Assembly (NCBI GenBank): GCA_943704415.1 | Contig: CALSCO010001422.1 | Location: 1 to 16,601, forward strand | DNA: 16,601 nt | Direction: 5' to 3' | DNA from: Parvularia atlantis | Lineage: Eukaryota; Opisthokonta; Rotosphaerida | Shown here: piece after piece, positions 8,612 through 16,601 of the stretch | Layout: each line of letters begins with the position of its first letter | Numbering within the stretch: position 1 is the stretch's first letter | Notes under the pieces: model-generated | Told to the model about the DNA's origin: nothing | The model's input: only the letters and a program-made list of their open reading frames with translations | The model's database searches: none | Made by a program: the position numbers and the translations under genes

Positions 8612-11600
8612 ATGGAGCGGCGCGCGTCGCTTCGGCTGCCGAGCGCGTTGGCGACGGGGCCGACGGCGGCGACGGCGGCGGCGGCGGGCGACGCGGCGGT
8701 GCCGCTGAGCCCGATCGTCGCGGGCGGGCGCGTGCTCAAGAGCCCGTCGCTTGGCGGCGTCGTGGAGCTGGCGCGGGCCAAGCACGTGATGGTGACCTGT
8801 GCGTCTCGTTTGGGCGTCGTCCTTGTGGACGGCAGCACGGTCGCGCTCACGCGCCGATCGTAGACAAGGACGACGCGGCGCACTGGCCCAGCGTCGCGCG
8901 CGTGCTGCACGAGCGCCTGCCGCTGCGCGACGTTGTGTGGACGCACCCGGACGCGCATCAGCAGATCACCGTCGACGCGATGCACGTCGAGCTGTACCCG
9001 TTCGGCGCCGAGCAGACGCGCCCGCGGCCGACCGGTGCGGGCGGCGGACGTGTGCTGCGCACGATTGCTGTGCTGTGCTGACCGCGGACCGCGCACAGTC
9101 GGCCTGCCCACCGCGCAGCGGCCCGGCCCGTTCTTGCACCTCTACATCATCGGCGGCGAGGACCTGGAGGAGTACAAGCGCGCCGGGCGCAAGCGCATCC
9201 GCGACTGGGTCAGCGCCATCAACGAGCGCCGCTTCCAGGAGTACCTGATCGTGCACCTGACCGAGGCCCCGGCCAAGCTCCGCGCCAAGTTCAACCTCGG
9301 CCTGTTCTCGCTCTTCGACAAGCTCAAGGCCGACTTCAACTCGGGCAAGCGCGAGCGGTGCGGCGGCGAGCGGGGCGGCCTGCGTGCGCCGGTCTCACCG
9401 TCCCCGCGCGTGTGTTTGCAGATGCATCCAGCTGCGCCAGGCCGACACAGCCGAGGGCGGCGGCGAGGGCAGCGTCGACGCGCTCGTGGCGCGCATGCGC
9501 GACGGCATCCTCGCCTGCCTCACGGCGCAGGTGGCCCAATACGACGAGGACATCCGCAAGGCCGACAGCCAGCGCATGTACCCGGGCTGGAACTACCTCC
9601 AGTTCTTCGCGCTCAAGGCATGCTCCGGCTGGTGGGGTGTGCACAGCGCCGCTCACGCGCCGCGCACGCCGCAGGAAAACCTGGCCGAGTGCTACGAGAT
9701 GGTGAGCATGGCCGACCTGGCCCTGCGCGCGTACGACGAGCTGGACGCGCTGTACGAGTCAGACGCGACCAGTGCGGGCCTCTGTCGCTCGGCAAAGGCG
9801 CCTGACTCACATACGCTTGCGGCAGACAAGGGCCGCTGGGTCGAGCGCTTCGGCGCGGACGAGCCCAACGACGACGCGGGCAACATCTTTGACCTCGCGC
9901 GCAAGCCCTACGCCGAGCTGATCCGCCAAAACAGCATCGGCCAGTTTGACTTCCAGACGTACCTCTTTGTGCGGCAGGCGCTGCTCCTCTTTGCGCAGCA
10001 CCAGCCGGTCGAGGTCGCGCGGCGCGGGGCGCTGTTTGTGCAAAACATGTCGCGGCAGCTGGCTGCGCGCAAGGTGGGTGGCCTGCTCTGCACGCGGCCT
10101 CGTTTGCTGACGCCTCGCGCATCAGGACACGCTCAGGCCAAACTTCATCGAGACGTGGGTGTTCACCGTGTGCACGCGGCTGGTGCAGCGCTGCGACGAC
10201 TGCGTCGCGTCGCACGGCACGGTCATGGACGAGACGATGGCAGCGTTCCGCGGCGACCTGCTGTACTTCGCACGCCGCCAGGCATGTCTGAGTGCACGCT
10301 GCACGCCGCGCCTGCTGACGTGCTGCTGCAGCTGGACAAGCTCGGGCTCAAGCTCGGGCTGCTGCCCGTCGTGTTCCCGTTCGACCCGGCCGCTGCGCTG
10401 CCCGCTATGGACGCGCACCTGCGCGCGCTCGTCGACATTGGCGACGGCGACGCCATGCCGCCCGCACTCGCACTCGAGGCGTCGGCGAGCATACCGGTGC
10501 GTGCAGCGGTGCGCGACGTGCATGCAGGCCAACAACCCGCCCAGGACCTTTCGAGCGACGCGCTCTCGACGATGTCGTTTGCGCTGCAGAACGAGGCCAT
10601 GTTTGACGTCGTGTTCAAGGTGCGGCCGCTGCCGCGCGCTCGCACACCGCGCGCACGCTAAGCACACACGGTCGCCAGCACGTGTCCAACAAGGCGCTAG
10701 TCGCCTTCCGTGAGTGCGAGCGCAACAACACGGTCCGCACGCTGCGCTTCGACGTGATCGCGTTGCACATGTGCGGCGCACGGGCACGCGCGGTGCAAAC
10801 ACAGCTCACCCAGCCGCGCGCCGTAACAGGCACCGGCAGCAGTACGCCGCCGCGCTACCGCTGCTGCAGGAGCAGATGCAGGCACTTGCGACCAACGGCT
10901 GGCGTGAGCTGGCGTTGCACCTGCGCGACCAGATCCTCGTGTGCCACAGCGCGCTGCAGCAGTGGGACAGGTGTGCGGTGTACTGTTTCTGCCGCGCCGT
11001 GGCTCCTAATGCGCTGCGCAGGATCGTCAAGCTCGCGCTCGAGGTGCTCGCCGCGCCGCCGGCGGTGTGGCCGATGACGCCCGAGCACCGTGCGCTGTAC
11101 CAGTCGGTCATGTTGGCCGTGGCGCGGCGGTCGCCGTCGCGTGCGTGTGTGTGTGCGCTGGGGCGCTGCAGACTGACTCCTGTGGCGCGCGCGCGCGCCC
11201 AGCCGTGACGTCGTCCGCGGACGGCGTGCTGCGCCTGGGCTTCCCGTCCGAGTGCGACCGCACCGACCTGGTGTCGTACCTCCAGACCGAGGGCGACAGC
11301 GCCGGCCGCATGCTGCCGCTCGAGCTGACGTCGCTGTTGCCGTCGGTGCGGGCGCGGCAGCCGCGCTGACGACGCTCGCGCTGACCCTGCGGCGGCCAGG
11401 CGTTCACCGCCGACCGCGTCACGGTGCTGCTGTCTGGACTCGAGGACGCGCGCGCGTTCGAGGCATCGACGACATCGTTCAAACCGGGTGTGCCCACGCG
11501 CGTGCTGCTGTCGCTCGTGGTGCGCTTGCAAAGCGGTCGGTAAGGCGAAGGCGGCTGACGCGGCGCGCGCGCGCGCAGAATGACGCCAATGTGAACGACC

Positions 11601-13492
11601 GCGTCGTGTCGGCCGTGCACGTCGTGGCTGGCGGGCTCGTCTTTGTGTTCTCGCTGCTGGACGAGGCTGATGTGCGGTCAGTGACGCTCCGAGACGAGGG
11701 CACTGACCGCGGCGGCGTGGCGCGGCGCGTAGGTACGGCAGCGCTCTGGGTCGGGCACTGTCGACCAGGCCACGCTGTGGTCCGCGGCCGCGCGTCAGCC
11801 GCTGTACCTGATCAAGCGGCCGGTCGAGGCGGCGTCGACCATGTGGGTCAAGGTCGAGGAGACGCCGCCGGTGGCGCAGACGGACGAGACGACGGCGGCA
11901 GCGCGCATGGTGCTGCTCACGCTGTTCACGGGGCGCGAGACGATCGTGTCGGCGGCGCTGCGCCTCGCGTCCGACTGGCTTGCGCTGTGCGAACAGCAGC
12001 TGTGCCACATCACGGTCAAGGACGGTATGCGCGCGAGCGTTTGTTGCCGCTTGTGCGCTGACGGCGACCGGCGCCAGACACCGAGTCAGGTGCGCTGTTT
12101 CGCCGCACGGCGTCGGAAAACGCGCTCGGCCTGCCGGAGCCGCTGCCGCCGCTGCCACCGGCCGAGACTGTGACGTCCGAGGTGTTACATGCCTGCACGT
12201 GTCGTACGCTGTGCACCCTGAGCGCGCGCGGCCGTGCGAAGGTGATCGACGGCGCTGTCGACCTGCCGCCGTGCGGGCCTGGGCGCAAGGTCGAGTGCGT
12301 GCTGCCGGTGGCGATCACGGGCGTGGGCAGCCTGCACACGGTGCGACCGCAGCGGTGCCTGGCCCGCGGCGCTCACGCGCGGTCGTCGCAGGCCAAGATT
12401 GTGCTCGACTACGTGTCGAAGAACAATACGCGGCGGCACTTTGCGGCCGACGTGCCCGTGCGCTTCTCGGCGCCGCTTGATGTCAAGGCGGCGATGGCAC
12501 ACGACGTCGACGGGTACTTTGTGCTCGTGACGCTGCACAGCCGCGACCAGCGCGCGTTCGAGATCGTCGAGACGGAGCTGGTGCCGTCGCGCGGCGACGG
12601 CCAGGTACGTGCACGCTGTAGGCGTGTTGTGCATGGTGATGGTGCGCCAGGCGTGCGTCGTCGAGCGTCCGCTGCAGGCGCCGCCCGAGAAGGACGCCGA
12701 GCCGCGCGTGCAGACGGTGCGCCCGGATGTGCCCGTGAGCATCTTCTTCAGGATACGCAGCGCCGAGCCGGCGAGCATGTGCCGCGGTGCGTCGACGCGG
12801 CGCGGTGCGGTGCGTGTCTGACACAGTGCGCGCGTGGGGTACGCAGACGTGCCCACGCAGTGGATCCTGCGCGCGCGATATACGACGGTCGAGAGCGGCA
12901 CGGCTGTGGGCGACGGCGCGGCGGAGCGCGGCGTGGTCGAGAGCGCGGTCGTGCTGCCGCAGGCGCTCAAGACGGTGCGCTGGGCTTTGCCGAGTCGCCC
13001 GTGCTGACCTGCGTGCGTGCGCGCAGATGGTCGCGGTGGCGCGCGTGGACGTGCACCAGCCGGGCAAGGACGCGTACGCGGGCGAAATGCTCCCGCTGCA
13101 CGTCTCGCTCGTCGTCTTCCACGCGCTCGAGTCGCCCGAGCAGACGCTGATGCTCTCGGTCGTGGCCGACGAGCGTGACTGGCTGCTGGTGCGCCCGCGC
13201 TCGCCCGCACCGTGCCGGCCGGGGCTGACGTGCGCTCGCGCGTGTGCGACAGGCGGGCGCGCGCGTGACGCAGGTGACGGTGCGCTCAGGTGAGCCGCTG
13301 ACGGTCGTGCTGAGGGCCCTGGCGCTGCACGACGGGTGGCTGCCGCTGCCAGTCGTGCGGCTCGTGACGCTCGTGGGCGGCGAGTCCGTGGGCGACGCGG
13401 TGCCCGTGGCAACGCCGACCGCGGGCGTGCGGTTCCCTGTGCTGCCGCGCGCAAGCGCAGCGACCTTTGTGCCGCTCGGCGCCGCGCCGTAG
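8612..13492 (+). CDS. TRAPPC10: TRAPPII complex subunit TRAPPC10 / Trs130
   Basis: Specific subunit of the TRAPPII tethering and Rab-activating complex at the trans-Golgi. Exons: 8612-8798, 8864-9034, 9099-9357, 9422-9617, 9675-9771, 9826-10073, 10126-10281, 10332-10496, 10545-10619, 10679-10770, 10830-10970, 11022-11140, 11203-11345, 11400-11519, 11579-11680, 11733-12024, 12078-12340, 12392-12604, 12651-12786, 12847-12974, 13027-13188 and 13253-13492. The product is 1234 residues; human TRAPPC10 has about 1259. Landmarks: VMVTYKDDAAHWP near the N terminus, ADFNSGKRERCIQLRQAD, YPGWNYLQFFALKENLAECY, YDELDALYE, FDFQTYLFVRQALLLFAQ, and a C terminus with HDGWLPLPVVRLVTL (family: GYLPLPDVRL). The C-terminal half is beta-rich and variable. 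Uncertain points: the 48-nt intron 10497-10544, the acceptor at 11732 or 11741, a possible extra intron after 12189, and the donor near 12786. Two introns are GC-AG. Confidence 0.93.
9618..9674 (+). other. GC-AG intron in TRAPPC10 (first)
   Basis: The exon ends CTCAAG and the 57-nt intron begins GCATGC, with branch GCTCAC and acceptor CCGCAG. Removal gives FFALKENLAECYEM, collinear with the family. GT dinucleotides inside would leave introns of 41 nt or less. Confidence 0.88.
10282..10331 (+). other. GC-AG intron in TRAPPC10 (second)
   Basis: The exon ends CGCCAG and the 50-nt intron begins GCATGTCTG, with branch GCTGAC and acceptor CTGCAG. Removal gives YFARRQLDKLGLKLGLLP. The GT two bases inside the intron is in the wrong phase for the only nearby acceptor. 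Confidence 0.88.
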
Positions 13493-13534
13493 GACCGCTT
13501 TTCGCATGTACACGATGTATAGGGCGCGCGCGCA
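13493..13534. other. 42-bp convergent gap, TRAPPC10 / SPRYD7
   Basis: Only 42 bp separate the two stop codons of these convergent genes, so their 3' UTRs must overlap, or one gene must end inside the other's coding sequence. Relatively AT-rich sequence with TGTACACGATGTAT lies at 13507-13520. Confidence 0.7.
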
Positions 13535-14393
13535 TCAGATGAGCGACCGGGCGATCATGACGCCGACGTAGCCCTTGTCGTCGCACGAGTAGGCAAAGTC
13601 GGCCGTCTCGAACGTGGCCTCAACCTCTGCGGGCGGCGCGACTGTCCACGCGTGCGCGCGTGTCAGCGCGAGCACAGTGCGCTGCAACAGCGACGGCACG
13701 CACTCGACACGGCCGGGTGTATGCTCCCACGCAGCGCACGCATTGTGAGCGGGCTGGCGAACGCGATCGGAGCGCCGTTGAGGTAGAACGCGACCATGCC
13801 GTTGTCCTGGTCGAACGTGCAGCCCTGCGCGCCGCATGCACGACGTCAGCCAGCCATGCCGACGGCACGCGGCCCACGCGGCGGCGGCGGCGCACGATCA
13901 CGTCGCCGATGGCCAGGTCGAGCGCCTGGTTGAGCGGCACGCTCTCCTCGTCGCCAAACACGACGCGGTTCTCGGCCACGTCGAGCGCCCAGCTGTTGGC
14001 CTGGTATGCGAGCGGCCGTGCGAGGTCGACGTCGGCGCCCGCGAGGCCGACGCAGACGGGCCCTAGTGCGGCGCGCGTCAGCCACGTGCGGGACGTGCGG
14101 GACGGGACGTGCGGGACGTGCGGGTTGGCCGCACCCTTCTTGACGATCTTGACCTCGAACTGGCTCTTGCTCTGGAGGATGGGCGCGTTGCACAGCACCG
14201 TGCCCGTCCCGACCGCGCCCAGGCCGCCGTCGGCCACGACGACGTCAGGCCCTGCGGCGCGTGCGACGTCAGCGCGCAGCGGGGACACGTGCGGCGCGCG
14301 CGCACACGCACCGCGCAGCTTGCGGCTCAGCCGGCAGCCCTGCCGCACCGCCAGCTCGTTGTCGTCGCGCACGGCGCTGCAGCACCCGCCCAT
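13535..14393 (-). CDS. SPRYD7: SPRYD7-like SPRY-domain protein with lipidation-type N terminus
   Basis: Single SPRY (B30.2-like) domain protein, possibly a membrane-attached protein-interaction module. Exons in transcript order: 14393-14312, 14251-14135, 14062-13896, 13824-13704 and 13641-13535, giving 197 residues (human SPRYD7 has about 196). Landmarks: GPDVVVADGGLGAVGTGTVL (human: GTDVVIVKNG..GTGG), NAPILQSKSQFEVKIVKKG, VCVGLAGADVDL, GDVIGCTFDQDNGMVAFYLN and ATFETADFAYSCD near the end. The N terminus is MGGCCSAV: Gly2 and Ser6 fit an N-myristoylation signal, and Cys4 and Cys5 could be palmitoylated. Animal SPRYD7 also has an N-terminal Cys cluster, as I remember it. All four introns have GTGCG donors. 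The ATG is the first in frame and is supported by this N-terminal signal. Confidence 0.9.
14084..14125. repeat. 9-bp repeat (ACGTGCGGG) inside a SPRYD7 intron
   Basis: Four copies of ACGTGCGGG, interrupted once by a short ACGGG unit, fill much of the 72-nt intron 14063-14134. On the minus strand they lie between donor and branch motif and contain no internal AG, so they should not disturb splicing. Confidence 0.8.
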
Positions 14394-14543
14394 CGGCTCT
14401 CGCCGCACGCCGCGAACGTCGCGAGAGAGATGACTAGACGCGAGAGCGCGGCGCACGGCCGTGGCAAGGGAAGTGAGCGGGGGTGCGTGAGGAAATGTTT
14501 TCGATTGGCGCCGCATGTCTTTGCCGCGCCACACGCCGGATCG

Positions 14544-15024
14544 TCACTGGTGGCGGGCGCCGCGTGCGCGTGTCCACACCACGGCCACCGCGACGCTGCC
14601 GACGACCAGCACGATGGTGCCGGCCTCGAGCAGCAGCACCGTCGCCCAATCGGTCGTGTAGCCCGACGCGCCGAGCGTGGTGCCGCCAGCGAGCAGGGCG
14701 ATGCCCACCACCAGCACCACCAGAAGGGCCACGCTGGCCACGATGTCCTCGTCGTGCACGACGACGCGCCATGCCTGCGTGCACCGTGTGAGTGTACGGT
14801 GTGGGCAGGCAACTGGGTGCGCACCACACGGTGCTCGCGGCGGCGCCAGGCGCAGTGTCGGCGGGCGCAGCGTCGGCGGGCGCAGTGTCGGCGGGCGCGT
14901 TGGCGCCAGGTACAGCTGCTGCATTTTGGCGTCAGCGCACAGAATGATGGTTGCATGCACGGAACACACGAAAGGACAGGAGAGGCGCGAGCTCAGCACG
15001 CGTGAAGCGGTTAGACAGTGCCAT
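14544..15024 (-). CDS. small two-TM membrane protein, family not recognised
   Basis: Exons in transcript order are 15024-14970, 14918-14830 and 14774-14544, with introns of 51 and 55 nt (GTGTGTT and GTGTGGT donors, GCTGAC and CTCAC branch motifs, CAG acceptors), giving 124 residues. The first about 20 residues are not a clear signal peptide. Residues 24-48 are a low-complexity Ala/Pro/Asp/Thr segment built on APADT units. After VVVHDEDI come two hydrophobic helices, about 60-78 and 92-114, joined by a short Gly/Ser/Thr loop, and a short basic tail (WTRARGARHQ). The topology suggests an integral membrane protein with a soluble N-terminal region. No function can be assigned. The splice choice is supported by frame agreement and by the repeat falling into one clean frame; without splicing, an ATG at 14924 would give an Arg/Pro-rich alternative. 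Confidence 0.68.
14849..14900 (-). repeat. 15-bp tandem repeat, about 3 units, encoding APADT/APADA
   Basis: About three near-perfect copies of a 15-bp unit (plus strand GTCGGCGGGCGCAGT type) encode the pentapeptide APAD(T/A) in exon 2 of the two-TM protein. The unit is a whole number of codons, so length change would keep the frame. Confidence 0.75.
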
Positions 15025-15223
15025 CGCTGGAGACGCTCGAGGTCGAGGCGCAGCGAGGGAAAGTGCATGTGACGAGCCGCGTTGGCGCTGCTTATGTAGA
15101 CACGTGGGCCCGCTGGCGCCACAAAGTTGAAACGCGCTTGAAACGTTGATGAAACGCAACCGTGAACATGTACAACCACATGTAAAATGCAAGCTATGAG
15201 ATATGTATAAGCGAGATGGCGGC
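15025..15223. other. upstream region of the two-TM gene, no gene seen
   Basis: Lower GC than elsewhere, especially 15120-15212 (AAACG repeats, TATGAGATATGTATAAG). It should hold the promoter of the minus-strand two-TM gene. I see no coding sequence I can support. Confidence 0.5.
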
Positions 15224-15615
15224 TGGCGAAGGGCAACTCGGAGGTGTACGAGACGCAGAAGGTCAGGGCCGTGGAGCTTAGGTACAACATTCAGCTCGCC
15301 TTGGAGGGGTCGCGGACCGAGCGTGCGTGGTCCCGGGTGCGCGCGCGTGTGCTCTCGCAGCTGAGCTTTCGCGCGCCACAGACACGCCAGGGCGAGGGAC
15401 GATGACGCGCCACGAGCCGCGCAAGGCGCAGCCGGACGCACCGCCGTCTGACGGCACGTGTGGCCGTGCGTCTGTACGCTGAGCACATGGTCTGACCGCT
15501 GGCGCACCGCAGGTGAGACAAACATGAGCCCGCCGGGCGTGCGACGGCGGGCGGGGACCAACCTGATGCTGCGGCACGCGATCGCTTCCCAGTGACTGGC
15601 CGCCTGGGCCCTGTG
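15224..15615 (+). repeat. duplicated copy 1: truncated 3' half of the 15864 gene
   Basis: This segment matches 16208-16599 at a constant offset of 984 bp. By line-by-line reading it is identical except at 15230 (A versus C). It starts inside the second coding exon of the downstream gene (from about GNSEVYETQKVRAVELRYN), includes that gene's last intron in unspliced form, and runs past its stop. The 5' exon and promoter are absent upstream, so this copy is a gene fragment. Retention of the intron shows duplication at DNA level, not retroposition. Confidence 0.9.
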
Positions 15616-15863
15616 CAGCAGGTGTAATTTACGCAGCAACGTGCGCGCAGCCTGTGGAGCACAAGGGGAGACGTTCTGCATGCGGCTCTCGTTGTTCACT
15701 CAAAGGTTCTTAATCGCTCCAGCGCAGCGACCGGTGCAGGGATGGTCCACTTGTGCCAACCGCATCGCAGGTTGACAAACGGCCACCCACGCACCAGCGC
15801 ACTGAGCTGCGACTTTGGAGACGCATATGTAGTTTTTGGCATTAGCTATCAGCAGTTTCTCGA
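15616..15863. promoter_or_regulatory. spacer between duplicated copy 1 and the coiled-coil gene
   Basis: 248 bp of unduplicated, less GC-rich sequence that presumably carries the promoter of the gene starting at 15864. No recognisable element or RNA gene was seen. Confidence 0.45.
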
Positions 15864-16466
15864 ATGTTCATTGGCGACGCTTCGACAGTGCGTGACGCGC
15901 TGCTGCACAAGGCAGCGTCCCTGGAGTTGCAGCTTCACCAGAAGCGCCTTCAAGGCGCAGAGCAAGAAGAGCTTGCTGAGCTGCTGGAGTTTATCAAGTA
16001 CGCAGAGCTCCTGCTGAACGAGATCGACGACCTCGACCAGCAACACGCGCGCTGGCAGGCCCTAGGTGCGCGCGCCGCGCCTCCCTCGCGCCGCTCGTGC
16101 TCACCCGCGCTGCGCCCACTGCCGTACAGGTCGCGAGCGTGCGCTCACGCAGCTGGAGGAGATGCAGGCGTCGCTGGTGCAGGTGGAGACCGTGCAGATT
16201 TGGGCGATGGCGACGGGCAACTCGGAGGTGTACGAGACGCAGAAGGTCAGGGCCGTGGAGCTTAGGTACAACATTCAGCTCGCCTTGGAGGGGTCGCGGA
16301 CCGAGCGTGCGTGGTCCCGGGTGCGCGCGCGTGTGCTCTCGCAGCTGAGCTTTCGCGCGCCACAGACACGCCAGGGCGAGGGACGATGACGCGCCACGAG
16401 CCGCGCAAGGCGCAGCCGGACGCACCGCCGTCTGACGGCACGTGTGGCCGTGCGTCTGTACGCTGA
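15864..16466 (+). CDS. small coiled-coil protein, family not recognised
   Basis: Exon 1 runs from the ATG at 15864 to 16065, then a 64-nt GTGCGCG...TACAG intron (16066-16129, CTCAC branch motif) and exon 2 from 16130. The protein is helical and rich in Leu, Gln and Glu: LQLHQKRLQGAEQEELAELL, then ERALTQLEEMQASLVQVETV and ETQKVRAVELRYNIQLALEG. The 3' end is less certain. A GTGCGTGG donor at 16303 with GCTGAG branch and CACAG acceptor (ending 16361) removes 59 nt in frame and leads to a TGA at 16464-16466; without it the frame stops at 16387-16389. The spliced form has about 159 residues. An upstream exon is possible because sequence before the ATG was not resolved. No signal peptide or TM segment is seen, and the function is unknown. 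Confidence 0.6.
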
Positions 16467-16599
16467 GCACATGGTCTGACCGCTGGCGCACCGCAGGTGA
16501 GACAAACATGAGCCCGCCGGGCGTGCGACGGCGGGCGGGGACCAACCTGATGCTGCGGCACGCGATCGCTTCCCAGTGACTGGCCGCCTGGGCCCTGTG
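16208..16599 (+). repeat. duplicated copy 2, reaching the window end
   Basis: Partner of 15224-15615 at a 984-bp offset. Identity ends at 16599 (16600 is T where copy 1 has C, 16601 again matches A), two bases before the window ends, so the true right boundary cannot be seen. Confidence 0.9.
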
Positions 16600-16601
16600 T
16601 A

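Noticed and set aside
10806-12158. 450-residue minus-strand open frame opposite TRAPPC10.
   Set aside because: The composition is Arg/Ala/His-rich shadow sequence and it spans several supported TRAPPC10 introns.
12190-12249. Possible extra 60-nt intron in TRAPPC10 with a GTGTTAC donor and an acceptor ending GCGAAG.
   Set aside because: AAG acceptors are otherwise unused here. The segment is Cys-rich and suspicious but stays open in frame, so it was left in the exon and marked uncertain.
2941-14311. Many introns are multiples of three without in-frame stops (for example 3860-3913, 2941-3009, 6391-6456, 9618-9674, 9772-9825, 12341-12391, 14063-14134, 14252-14311).
   Set aside because: In such GC-rich, short introns about a third should be multiples of three, and most of those would lack stops by chance. 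The count is about what chance predicts, so I do not claim selected intron retention.
15278-16561. Two identical minus-strand frames of 99 residues in the duplicated segments.
   Set aside because: They are identical only because the DNA is duplicated. The plus strand carries the better-supported coiled-coil exon, and the minus product is Arg/Pro-rich without motifs.
1-16601. CRISPR arrays, bacterial operons, phage or mobile-element genes.
   Set aside because: All recognisable genes are spliced eukaryotic nuclear genes. No spaced repeats, transposase, integrase or reverse transcriptase motifs were seen.

Overview
The window is nuclear DNA from a very GC-rich, gene-dense, intron-rich eukaryote. 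About 16.6 kb holds nine supported protein genes and one unresolved candidate. I deduced at least 55 introns, nearly all 46-83 nt, with GTGCG-type donors, a CTNA branch motif (usually GCTGAC or GCTCAC) close to the 3' end, and CAG or TAG acceptors. All gene models below come from splicing by eye against remembered family members. No alignment was run.

Layout. (1) Ribosomal protein eS1 (RPS3A), +, cut by the left edge, ends at 1232. (2) An NPSN-type Qb-SNARE, minus, 1458-2603. (3) An OSTF1-like SH3-ankyrin protein, minus, 2891-4003. (4) An unrecognised 500-residue coiled-coil protein, +, 4165-5716. (5) A doubtful minus-strand reading region, 5740-6010. (6) A TypA/BipA translational GTPase with a mitochondrial-type presequence, minus, 6133-8580. 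(7) A TRAPPC10/Trs130 TRAPPII subunit with 22 exons, +, 8612-13492. (8) A SPRYD7-like protein with a lipidation-type N terminus, minus, 13535-14393. (9) A small two-TM protein, minus, 14544-15024. (10) A coiled-coil protein, +, starting at 15864, whose 3' half is also present as an almost identical copy about 984 bp upstream (15224-15615 versus 16208-16599), running to the window end.

Organism. eS1, OSTF1, SPRYD7 and TRAPPC10 look most like opisthokont or other obazoan versions. The NPSN SNARE is best known from plants and diverse protists and is, as far as I recall, absent from yeast and animals. A free-living protist near the base of the opisthokonts (for example an apusomonad or unicellular relative) or an early-diverging fungus would fit; the exact lineage cannot be fixed from this window.

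The genes are housekeeping functions with no shared pathway, although NPSN (membrane fusion) and TRAPPC10 (tethering at the trans-Golgi) both serve membrane traffic. The most unusual features are in gene structure: a high share of GC-AG introns, a 9-nt internal microexon encoding the SH3 signature Asn-Tyr, a 31-bp gap between two divergent start codons with a start-stop element overlapping one of them, and the terminal segmental duplication.
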